This document shows positions 32,853-43,759 of a DNA stretch of 64,000 nt, piece after piece. Each line of letters starts with the position of its first letter. The first letter of the stretch is position 1. Source of the stretch: Trichodelitschia bisporula. Its lineage: Eukaryota > Ascomycota > Dothideomycetes > Phaeotrichales > Phaeotrichaceae. The stretch is from NCBI GenBank assembly GCA_010356995.1, contig ML996700.1, positions 752,999 to 816,998 on the forward strand, written 5' to 3'. Under the pieces are notes generated by a model, which had not been told where the DNA came from, did no database searches, and saw only the letters and a list, made by a program, of their open reading frames with translations. Position numbers and translations under genes: made by a program.

Positions 32853-35823
32853 AACAACGAGGTTCGGTGTTCGGAAGCGAAGACGAACTACGTTCTGAAA
32901 CCCGGGGTTCTGGAAAGCTGCCGCGGAGCTGAAAAAATATGTCAATGAGGTATGGGAGCACGAGGGCCGGCAGATCGACATGTTTTGGCCCAAGTCAAGG
33001 CATAAAAAAACGTTGTCGTACCGCTGCAGAAGCGTAACATCGCATCTTGACTGCAGCTCGTTTGGGAGTGCTTTGCAAGATTGGTCTGCGACAGGCGCTG
33101 TGAAATCGACGGAGTACGAGGACCGCATCGTTGTGGAGGAATATTTTCATTAGGGCGGTATTGCGTGTCGGGGCTCCCTTTGAGGTCACTTCTTATGACT
33201 TGATGCCCCGCATCCGCCTGTATACCCAAGCTCATTCAACGACCGCATAAACTGTCAGTTTTACAGTAAAAATCCCACTCACGCGACAAGGCCAGTGCCG
33301 CCAAAATGTAACGGCAATACCTAACCGCTTCCACCGTCATCCACGACTAAATTAGCAATCCCAACTGTACATAGTAACTCCCCACGCGGGGAAAAACAGT
33401 GGGCCCCACACATTGGCCACAGAAAGCATACTACGGTACCAGCTCGCAGCAGTGCAAAAGAATCTAGCAAACCCGTTAAGCAGAATTCCAACATTCGGTG
33501 TACCGTAGACCGTCATTGCCTAGGCCCCGCCATCCCCCGTCGTCAGCCATCCACCTTCCGCCAGCGACATTCCACGCATGAGGCATATTCCACCGGCCTG
33601 GGCGGCAGGCGGTGGTAGCAGCACGTCAGTCGGGGTTACCACAGTACTGCGTGCACGCATGGTGAACTCTGATTGGTCGACAGGCGAGGCTGAACTAGGG
33701 TACGGGCGAGAGAGTTTGGTGCCGGCGCGCAGTTTGCTGGCTATTGATTTTAGTTATTTGGCACGCGGTACGGATGTAAAAGGTACTTGTCGAAATGGTC
33801 TCACGTCCGTCGTTTCCGGGTTTGAATGATGGGTGTGCGTGGCTACATACACGTGGGCAATCCCCGGGGGAGGAGGGCTGTGGCTGGGACCGGATCAGGC
33901 TGGGGGGGGATATGGCGGGGTTGGGGTGGAGAAGTTTACTGCGTTGCGGGGTGGAGATATTCGGGAAGCTGCCTGCGGATTCACGGCCGGTGAGTGTACA
34001 GTAGTTGATGGAAGGATTCTTCTTCATTATTCAAAGCAGAGGATTGCGTGATTCCCATGACGCCGTTCAGGCGAAGCCAAGGGTGGTACCGTAACTTGGC
34101 TCTCAACACAATTGGAATTTTGAGATGTCAAGAAGCGCGCAGTGGGGTATCGCTCGAAACCCGGCTGCCCGCGAATAAGGTTACAGGTCCGTGGTCGACT
34201 GTGCAGCCTTCTCTCCGAGGTCAAATCATGTAAATATCTCCGCACGTGCAGCCCGTTCGCCCCTGGTTTTCTCTCCGGGATTCGCAGAGTATGCAAATCC
34301 CGCCGTAGATCAAGGCGCGTGTTAGAACTCGGCATCGTCAGCCGCGCCTGTTAAGCGCGGCGGCGATCAATCCTCATGCTGTCATCCTCGTGTCGTTGTT
34401 GGTCGTCTCGGAGGGATTAATCGATGTACTAGAACATTATGCCTGACGTGGTGGGGCAGCCCAGTTTTCGATGTCATTGGGCAGTCGCACCTGCCGCGTG
34501 CGGCTGCCGAGATCTCCAGACGCCGACCACTGCGCCGTGCGCTCGATTCACGACCGCATCGGGTACAACCAAACACCTCCAAATAGCATCGTGCGCACCT
34601 CGAAGCCATTAATTGGCTTGTCGTATCGATATCTACTTGACTAGCCTTCCGCTACCGTCCCTGTCCTCTTTGCCACAAGTACAGTGGCTTTAAGCCGATG
34701 GCCCCCTCTCTCGCTATCCCAAGACCTTAGCCTTTTTGCCATGGCCCGATCATGCTTGACAATTTACCCACAGTTGCAACACTACTGGACAATTGCGTCG
34801 CTCTAGGCGTGGCAGCGCAATGCTTGGTATGCTTGACTTCTGTGCTCCTTCCCTCTTTCGAATGAGCGACACTGGGACTGACGACAACCAAGCACCCTGA
34901 ACCACCCTGACCCGCCCGAAGGGTCATCGCACAGCCGATGGCAACATGCACGTCCTTGTGGAGTCGGGCCGCCGAGGCCATACTTGCACAGTCCAAGCGA
35001 CTTTGGCTTCGGACACTCCACTACGGCGATGCGTCTGTCCGATTGCGTATCAACTTCCCCACGTGCAACACCATATCGCTGAACCCTCAACGGGAAGGAG
35101 GAGGATTCTTTCGCCTTTGCGCTTGGCCATGGTCGCCGAGTCGTGAGCTCTGCCAAATGAGATGTCCTGGCTTTCAGTACCCAAGCTTCAACATCTCTTG
35201 TTGACAGGCACGGTTGGGTGAAGGGAAATACGCTCCAAGGCCGCTGTCGGTGAACTTCTCACTGCAAAGGTCGTGCGGGCTCATGGTCTGGCTTCAGTTC
35301 CATCTTGGCCACGGTTCGACCGGCATCAACGCCAATTACCTCTCCGGAGACATCTTAGCAACACGTTTATCCATGATCCAGTCCCATTGGTTCCGCTCTC
35401 ATCTGCACTTGGCAAGCGGCGGAAGAACAAGCGGGCCAAGGCTCTTGGTTGGAGTCCGTTGCTCTTGGCAGGGCGGAGCTTTCGCCTTGTCCAAGACATC
35501 TAATGAGCGGAAGCTCTCGAAAGCGCAAATGGACGAAAGGCTGTGACAACCGCAGACATCTCGAATCCCTTATGGTGGGGTAGCCACCGTCGGTGCTAGT
35601 CTCGTAGTTGACCGCACTCCCTGTAGCAGCACACGATTGTGGCAACACTGTGGGGAGCCCTGGATTCCACTACCATACCATGCGGGCAAAGCATGCTCCC
35701 CCCGGGTGAGCATCATATAATATGGGCGTCCCTTGCCGTACAACCCATCCTCACGCCGCAACACACGCAAAGTCCTCCCGTAGCCGAGCCTCAACACGCC
35801 AGGCCGCTCCGTGATCCGTCAAG
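32853..35823. other. Long intergenic region, no supported gene
   Basis: About 3 kb. ORFs are short, overlap on both strands and show no domain. The plus strand around 33900-33960 is G-rich. The last few hundred bases must include the phosphate symporter promoter. No transposon was recognised. Confidence 0.5.
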
Positions 35824-37774
35824 ATGATTCTCCACGCCTACGACTACCTGTTCGCCATCGGCGTCATCTTCGCCTTCCTTGACGCCTGGAATATCGGTAC
35901 GTGGTCCCCACCGCTTCGTGCTGAAGCTCCATTCTAACAGTCTCCAGGCGCCAACGATGTCGCCAACTCCTTCGCGACGTCCGTGTCCTCGCGGTCGCTC
36001 ACGATGATGCAGGCCATGTTGATAGCGACCGTCTGCGAGTTCGCCGGTGCCATGGCCGTCGGTGCCCGCGTCGCGGAGACCATCCGCACCAAGATCATTC
36101 CGCCTAAGCTCTACGCCGCCAACCCCGCCATGCTTATGCTGGCCATGGTGTGCGCCGTCGTCGGCTCCTCGACTTACCTCACCATCGCTACTCGTCTCGG
36201 TATGCCCGTGTCCACCACCCACTCCATCATGGGTGGTGTCATCGGCGCCGGTGTCGCGTCCGTCGGCGCTGCCCAGATCAACTGGGGCTGGACCGGTGTG
36301 TCGGCTGTCTTTGCCGCGTGGGCCATTGCCCCGGGTCTGGCGGGTGCTTTCGGTGCCATCATTTTCTTGATCACCAAGTACGGCGTCATGCGCCGCAAGA
36401 ACCCCGTCAAAGCCGCCTTCATCACCATCCCCTTCTACTTCATCCTCACCTCCTCGCTCGTTGCCAGTAAGTCGCCCTGCCAACCACCGTTAACCGGCCC
36501 GAAGCTAACCACCTACACCCAGTGCTTATCGTCTGGAAGGGCGCCTCCTCCAAGATCAAGCTCACCAACGCCCAAGTCACAGGCACCATCATCGGCGTCG
36601 GCTTCGGCATGGGCGCGCTGGTCACCATCTTCTTCCTGCCGTACCTGTGGCGCAAGCTCATCCAGGGCGACTGGCAGCTGAAGTGGTACCACATCCCGCT
36701 GGGCCCGCTGGTGCTGCGCCGCGGCGAGATCCCGCCGAACCCGGGCCACGACCTTGTCAAGAACTACTACGCCGGTCACCTGACAGTCGAGCAGCTGGAA
36801 GCGAAGCGCGTAGCTGCGCTCGCCGACCCGGAGGCCGCGCTGCGCGCCCCGGTGGGCGACGAGAAGCTGGCTACCGATGCCACGACGGCCAAGGGCTCGG
36901 ACGACGGATCCGCTGGCCCCGTGCACCACGTGCACCACGAGAAGCCTGTGTACAAGAGCATGATCGGCGAGAAGCCCGAGGGTCCGTGGTACAGCGCCGT
37001 CGGCCTGTTCTGGTGGGCTAAGCGGATTTTCCTGCACGGCGTGGACAAGGACGTTGTTGGCAGCCAGGGCGGGCAAAGTTTCCTGTCTGGTGATCTCGAG
37101 GCCATGCATGCGCGGGCCGAGCACCACGACAACGAGGCCGAGTACATGTTTTCCTTCCTCCAGGTTCTCACCGCTGCGACGGCTTCCTTTGCCCATGGCG
37201 CCAATGACGTGTCCAACGCCGTTGGCCCGTTTGCGACTATCTTCCTCATTTGGCACACCGGTCAGCTGGGCAGTAAGACGCCTGTTCCGGACTGGATCTT
37301 GTGAGTTCCCCTGTTGCTTGCGAGGAAGGGTATGGGTGGTTGCTGACTGTGCAGGGCCTTCGGTGGTGTCGCTATTATCCTCGGCCTCTGGCTGTACGGC
37401 TACAACATCATGCGCAATCTGGGCAACCGCATCACGCTGCACTCGCCGTCGCGCGGCTTCAGCATGGAGCTCGGGTCTGCGATTACGGTTATCCTGGCCA
37501 CTAGGCTGAGTGCGTACCTTCTTCCCTCCCCTCTCCTTACCATTGACTAACACACCCGACAGAGCTCCCCGTCTCCACCACGCAATGCATCTCCGGCGCA
37601 ACCGTCGGTGTCGGTCTGTGCTCCGGCGACTGGCGCACGATTAACTGGCGCATGGTAGCGTGGATCTACATGGGGTGGATCATCACGCTGCCCGTTACGG
37701 GCATCATTTCGGGGTGTCTTATGGGGATTATTATTAATGCGCCGAGGTGGGGGCTTGCACAGGGCGCGAAATAG
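35824..37774 (+). CDS. PHO89: PiT-family Na+/phosphate symporter (Pho89 / PHO-4 type)
   Basis: Five exons: 35824-35896, 35948-36466, 36523-37300, 37355-37509 and 37563-37774, encoding 578 residues. Both PiT signature repeats are present: GANDVANSFATSVSSR near the N-terminus (first intron falls in its Gly codon) and GANDVSNAVGPFATIFLIWH in the C-terminal half. There are about ten to twelve membrane spans with a large hydrophilic loop of roughly 200 residues between them, containing a HHVHHEK stretch. The family imports phosphate with sodium at the plasma membrane and is usually induced by phosphate starvation at alkaline pH. Length is normal. Confidence 0.96.
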
Positions 37775-38881
37775 GGATAAGGAGTTGGGTGGGATACTGG
37801 GGGGTTAAGCGTTTTCGTTGTTAGGTTTGGTACGGGATGGTTTGGAGTAATATGTATTCTTTTAACTCACGAGGCTGACTCTTTCTTTGATGCTTGATGA
37901 TGGTGTTGTGTTCTTCGTGAGTATGGCCTGGCTGTGCCGGCCTTTGGGAATGAAAATTTCTCACCATGGACTCGCGATGTTCACCTCTGATGTCTTCACC
38001 GGGCAGGAGCATCCATACCATAGGAAAGGGCATCCGCACTCTAGGAAGGAGCATCCTTAACCGGGGAAGTAGCTGGGGAGGGTATGGAAGAAACCTTGGA
38101 GGACAGGACAACAAGTATTTCTGGACACCAGCGGCTCTGCCACTCCCCTCTCTCTTCTTTCGTCTTTTCTATGTTTTTCCTCTGCACTCTTGCTTTTGCA
38201 TACCTTAAGCACATGCTCCCATTACTCTCACCCGAGATTGATGTCATGATATGACCAGGATGAGCAGATGACGAAACTTTAGCTCTTGAGGTCGGTGGTC
38301 TGAGTGGCTGAGAAGGAAATCAAAGAAAACATCTGCTGATGGGATGAACAGAGAGATGGCCATCCCCTAGGCAGAGCATCAAATATGATCCACCGCGCTC
38401 AAGTCTGGCTGATCGAGTGCCACAGCTCCGTTCCCACCATCTTCGAGAGTGCCTGCGCTGGGATCTTCGAGCATCTGTACATGTCGCGATGTCTAGTGTC
38501 GAGTCGACAGGTCCTCCTCCGTAATCCACTTCACATCGGAGATGCGCTCGACGGAAAGAGTGTGAGCGGGACAATGGAAGCGCAGAGTAATTGGTGTCTG
38601 CTGGCGGAAAAAGGCCCACACTCCTTCGGTGACTATTGCGGCAAAAGATGGACATTCAACTCATGGCACCAAAAAGTTAAGTACCCCGCCAGGCGTACGC
38701 CGCCCCCCAACGGCGCCCAGCGCTACAGTACATAACGAGCATCCCATCTAAATCTCTATCATGGTATTTAAAACCCTCTGACAAACGCCTTCGCCATGCA
38801 ATTCTCCCACAGCAACCCAACAAAAAAAACAGATCATACAACATGCAAGCGCCACCCACATTTTTAAAAAACACCGCTCAC
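37775..38881. other. Convergent intergenic spacer
   Basis: About 1.1 kb between the 3' ends of the phosphate symporter (plus) and the CSC1-type channel (minus). A short duplication (AAGGGCATCCGCACTCTAGG / AGGAGCATCC) is near 38000-38060. No gene seen. Confidence 0.5.
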
Positions 38882-41773
38882 TCAACGCCTGCCCCGAAAG
38901 TAGTCGTAATCCGTAACCACCGGCCCAGGCTCCTCCCCCGGCGTCGTCGCCGCGCTCCTTCCGCTCATGGACCGCGCGTCACTCGCACCCATGGGCGCCG
39001 CATCGCCCAATAACCCGCCGCGCGCCCGCCCATCGGGACTAGGCGAGTATCCGCGCAGCGGGCCTGATGGCGTAGTGTGATACCCAGCCGGGTAAACAGT
39101 GCCATCAACCGGGCCATCCAACTGCGGGGGCGCCGGCCCATCCGCCGCACGCGGCGGCGCAGGCGCAAGCGGCGCCTTTTTATCCCCACCATACAACTCG
39201 CCATCGCCATTCTCATCCTTGAAATCGTCGCGGTCCTTGTAGTTCGCAAAATCCATGTCGCCTTCACTGACAAACTCGAAACCCGCGTGCGGGGCCTTCT
39301 TCTGCGGGCCGCGCCGCAGCGAGCGCATGCCGTAGCCACCGAATTCCGGCGCTAGGTTGTCGTACTCATCGTCCTCGTCCAGGCGGCCTTGGTAAACCTT
39401 TGCCAGCATGTGCTGGGACTTGGCGTGCACCATGGGGGTCAGGAGCGGGCGGTACAGGGCTGGGTGGCCGAAGCGGACGCCGACGTTGTTGCTGCGGATG
39501 GACTTGTTGTCGGGGACGATTGCGTCCTCCTTGGCGTCCAGACGCTGAGCATAGTACTTGAAGACAGCATCAAACTTGCGGCTGCAGTAGAGCTTGAATG
39601 CGATCATGAGCAGTGGAAGTGGGGCAAGAGCAACGAGCATGGGAACATAGTTGATACCCTTGGCCTTGACCAGTGCACCAACGATGAAGTTGGATAGAAT
39701 GGCGGCGAAGACGACGCGGTTGAACAGCGAGCGCCAGAACATGCCACCCGACTCCATCTTTGTGACGAAAACGTACATGATGAGATACTTCTTGAGGTAG
39801 CTGTCGAGGCAGAAGTAAAAGGCCGTCACGGGGAGGACCAGCGGCTGCAGCGTCGCAAAGCACAGCGCGACGGTCGTGTAAAACAAGAAGTAGTTGTAGT
39901 AGCTGGCGTAGTCGAATGGCGGCGGCGCTGTGTACTGAATCAGCTGACGCGGCGTCGGGCTGAGGAAGCGGCGCGCAAAAGAGCCCCACGCCAGGTTGAC
40001 AACCTGCGAGAGATCGATGGCGGCGCCGAGATTGCGCTGCAGCAGCCAGCTGATCCAAAACGGCGACACGTTGCAGAATGCAATCATGATCTTGTTCCAG
40101 ATGTCACCGGCGCGAATGGCGGCGTTTAGGTCGGCGTTTGAGTTGCGAACCTGGACGACAGTGGCAATGAACTGCCAAAGGGCACCGAAGACGGAGAAGA
40201 CGATGAGATTGTTGAACACGAAGAACGTGTAAAGTTTGGACATGACGTGCCGCTCGCGAGACGTTTTGGACAGGTCACCGGCACGCTGGGACAAGCGCCG
40301 AAAGGCCGTCGGCAGGATAAGATAGAAGAGTGAGGTCAGCGCGGGGGCGGCCACACCCTGGATCACCGCCCATAGCTTCGGATCGCGGTGCAGCTCGGTG
40401 TCGAACGCCTTCCAGACCTGGCCTAGGTTGGCCAAGTTGGATATGAAGACGGCCAAGAGGGCGTTGCAGAAAGTCCAGATTACGGTAAGCACAAAGATCC
40501 AGAGGTTGTTGGTGATGGAGCGCGTGCGGCGCGCGCCCTTCGTAAGCGGCAGATTCTGCCAGATGATGTTGGACGGTTTGGGTGCCAGGGTGATGTTCGT
40601 ACCGTGGGGGTGCTTGCGGCGCGCAGCGAAGGCGACTGCGTGGGCTTCGGCGACGGTCTCGTAGCTGGCGAAGCCGTACGACATGGCATCACGTTGGTCG
40701 ACCTGTTGGCGGACCTCGGTGATTCTAGTCTCCAGATCCTTGATACGGTTCGTGAGGTACTCAATGGCATCCACTTTTTGGCCCTTGATAAAGTTGGGAT
40801 CCTTTTTCGACTGCTTACACATCGGCCGCGTGGCGGGCAGACTGTCGGGGTTCTTGAGGTACTTGGCAAGCACAGACTCTAGCTGCTTGACCAGTTCCGA
40901 GTGCTCCTCGATCATATCAGGGAGGTCTCTGACGTTGCGGGCGATTGCTCCGCGAGGAAACTCGTGCGCGCTTTGAACCTCATCGACAATCCTGACGACA
41001 CCTTCGTCGGTGCGCAGCGTCTTGGGTACCTCGGTGACCTTGGGCCAGTTAATAAATTGCCTAGTAGGCTGGGGCACATATCTCACCATGAGAGTACGAG
41101 CGTACAGGCTGTTCTGATACTCCGGGCTCTCGAGGTACGCCCGGCGCAAGCGAACAATGGCCCGCGAGTTGATGTAAAGGAACACGCACACGACCAGGTC
41201 GATGGTCCAGGCGATGGCGACGAGTGCCCAGTATACTTGACCGATCATGAACTGCGGTGTGAGTTTCATGAAGCCGGCAACGTTTTGGGAGAACTGGCGA
41301 CCCCCCACGACGTTGACGGGGATAATGACGGCACAGCCGACTAACGACAGGACGAGGAAGATGTTTCGACACATGTTGGTGAAGCGAATGAAGACGGCGG
41401 CATCTAGTCCGACCTTTTCCACCAATTGCTGCTCCTTGGTTGTGATGAGGGGCTTGACCCAGGCGAAGACGCCTTTGCCGATGGGGGGGGGGGCATGCTT
41501 GAGGTCAGAGTGTTTTATGCGCGGAGCGTAAACGACGGTATTCAACGGGCGGAGGAAGCAGAAGATGAGTGCGACGAGGAGAGTGACCCCGATGGAGGTT
41601 CCGAGAGAGGCGAGGAAGGCACTCTGTTGGATCTGACAGTGTTAGCAAGAGGAATTGCTCGTTGCGGAGATGCGTACCTGGGTGCGGAAGGGGTCCGACA
41701 CGAGCCTGAGGAACTGTTCTGCGGGCGTGAGAGTCGCGCGCGGGAGGAGTCTAAGCACCGGGCTTGGATCCAT
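38882..41773 (-). CDS. CSC1: CSC1/OSCA/TMEM63-type stress-gated cation channel
   Basis: Two exons: 41773-41678 and 41632-38882, intron 45 bp, encoding 948 residues. Three N-terminal spans (SLGTSIGVTLLVALIFCFL; NIFLVLSLVGCAVIIPVNVV; YWALVAIAWTIDLVVCVFLY) are followed by a large cytosolic domain (PHM7_cyt-like, with RTLMVRYVPQ and a coiled-coil around DLETRITEVRQQVDQRD), then the conserved membrane part with LPLTKGARRTRSITNN, PALTSLFYLILPTAFRRL and the FNNLIVFSVFGALW span. The C-terminal 200 residues are disordered and charged. Members are hyperosmolarity- or tension-gated Ca2+-permeable channels. The start in exon 1 (MDPSPVLRLLPRATLTPAEQ) is supported by the clean splice into the first span. 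A C10 run (G10 on the plus strand, near 41485) lies in coding sequence. Confidence 0.93.
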
Positions 41774-43039
41774 GGTGTACAGGTGGGCTACTGGAACATG
41801 AAGATGAAGGTGCTGAAGTTTTGGGATATGGACAGGCCGCGAGTGGCGAGCAGTGTGGGTATTAGTTGGGGATAAAGGACAATGCTTTTGTCTGGGGGGA
41901 TGTGAATTAGAGAACTAGCATAACGACAGTGACAAAGAGAGGAGTGCAGTGGAATGGAGAAAAGATCTTCAAAAGGAGGGACAAGCTACGACAAAGGTCG
42001 TTGGTGAGGGTGAGAAAGTCGAGAGAGAGTGATATGGATGGTTTGGTGGTTTGGTGGTTGAAGGGGTGCTCTAACAAAAGTGTTCCGCTCACCCAAGGGC
42101 TTATCGAAAAAGTCATGTCGCCACAGTAGCCGGGCTTTTGCTGAGAGAGGGGCGCATGACTTTTTGGATAAGCCCTTGGCCCATCAGCGATCCCAGTCTC
42201 CACCCCCAGTCCCCCAGTCCCCCAGTCCCTTTTTTGGGCCCACACCGCGTCGATCCAACGTCATTCAGTGGCTAACGAGCCTTCAGTCAATGACAACCAA
42301 TCACTCCGATCGGGCCGTGAAAGCTTGAAACGCCGCAGCTGTGAGCAGCCGCTGACTTTTGCTCTCCCTCTTCTTTCCTACGTCTCTCTTACTGGTGCAG
42401 CGTGAGAGACCGGCGACTACTCTTCACCTTTGCGCGCGTCTACTATAGCTTGTTACATGTGGAATGCTTCACCTTCGAGTTTCATCCCTTCTCCACACCT
42501 CGGAGGCACTCAATGCATATGCAGTAAGCAGTACATGAATCTACACCTTCACGTGCCAGCCGATATCCATGATGAGAGAGTTGCACTAGATGCACATTGC
42601 CACACACTAATTCTCTCAACAAACTCTACGGTAGCTAACTGCAGCAAGAGCGACGTCGTGCTACTATGGAACAACACCGGATCCCCGCAGTGGAGTGGCA
42701 CAGGAATGCAATCGCCTCTCATTCCAATGTAAGCAGCATCTAATCACCGTGGCGCGTGCGGGAGCGCTTAGCACTGCCGCATTGCAACCACCTAGGGTAG
42801 CCAGTATCCCAGCATCTTCGCGTCCATGCGCAAGAAGTAGCAGCAGCGCAAGTAGATATCCTCCGTAGCGCACCGAACGCCCTCTCTGTCTATCCACCAA
42901 GTAGCAAAGCCGCTCGTCCCAAGCATCGCTGAAGCGAGGAATAAAAAAAATGCGGCCGATCCAAAACACCTAGGTATATCCCAAATCAACAGATTCATCT
43001 GAGCAAAGTCAATCTAGCCAGTATTCCACCGTGACGCAA
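41774..43039. other. Intergenic region with palindromic element
   Basis: About 1.3 kb upstream of CSC1. It contains mini-element copy 3 (42093-42179) and otherwise no supported gene. Confidence 0.6.
42093..42179. repeat. Palindromic mini-element, copy 3 (best preserved)
   Basis: 87 bp beginning CCAAGGGCTTATCGAAAAAG and ending in its near-perfect reverse complement (last 29 bases; one mismatch and one indel in about 30). The centre holds TAGCCGGGCTTTTGCTGAGA. The terminal inverted repeats make a strong hairpin possible. It resembles a MITE; no clear target-site duplication was seen. Related copies are at 31668-31747 and 32736-32852. Confidence 0.8.
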
Positions 43040-43759
43040 TCAATCTTCATCCCACACGTCCTTGACATCCAAGCCCACTCCCGCCGTCTTCTTCTCCTTA
43101 TCCTTGTCCTTCTCAACGTTAGGCTTGACCTTCAGCTTCTCTTCCTTGACCACCTCCTTCTGCACTATAACCTTCTCCTTCTTCCTCCAAAATTTGAACT
43201 TCCCACCCCAAGCCCCTCTCCTCTCCTCATCCTCCTCCCCCACAACACTCCCCTTGTCACTATCCTTCCTCTCACTCCGACTCCTCTGCCTCCTACCCTC
43301 CTTCCTCTCCGCCGCCGCTCTCGTCTCATACCCCGCAGACACACTCCGATCAACCCCCTCCCCCCCGGCCACCGTCGGCACAAGCTGCCCCGTACTCGCC
43401 GCCGCCGGACCCCCCACACTAGGCGCAAACCCGCCCGTGCTAGGCGTCGGCACAAACCCCCCCGTACTCGGCGTCTGCGCCGGCGAACTGAAGGTAGACG
43501 CGCCACTCGGCGACCGCGCCTCGCTGTCGGCGATCGTGGCGGGTGTCTTGGGGCTCAAAGGCTGCTGCTGCAGCTGCCGCAGGGGCAGCGGGTGGTACAT
43601 CGACCCGACGGGCGCGGGGGCAGGTGGCGAAGGTGGCGGTGGTGAGGCGGGCGGGCTGGGGATCAGGTCGGCGGGGGGGATGTAGCGCGGGGCGAGTTGA
43701 GTGAGGGGGTCGGCGTTCGCGCCGGTGTTGGTGCTTATGATGCTGTTGTGAGGACTCAT
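43040..43759 (-). CDS. Proline-rich / lysine-rich disordered protein, unknown
   Basis: Single exon of 239 residues starting at ATG 43759 (MSPHNSIISTNTGANADPLT). The N-terminal half is Pro/Ser/Ala-rich (SPPASPPPPSPPAPAP) with the repeated PSTGGF motif (GFVPTPSTGGFAPSVGG). The C-terminal part is strongly charged with a long Lys/Glu stretch (VVKEEKLKVKPNVEKDKDKE) preceded by a GKFKFWRKK basic-aromatic motif, and ends DVWDED. No domain is recognised. The frame is open and the plus strand is C/T-rich in the same interval, so a low-complexity chance ORF cannot be fully excluded. Confidence 0.55.
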   Translation of the reverse strand: MSPHNSIISTNTGANADPLTQLAPRYIPPADLIPSPPASPPPPSPPAPAPVGSMYHPLPLRQLQQQPLSPKTPATIADSEARSPSGASTFSSPAQTPSTGGFVPTPSTGGFAPSVGGPAAASTGQLVPTVAGGEGVDRSVSAGYETRAAAERKEGRRQRSRSERKDSDKGSVVGEEDEERRGAWGGKFKFWRKKEKVIVQKEVVKEEKLKVKPNVEKDKDKEKKTAGVGLDVKDVWDED

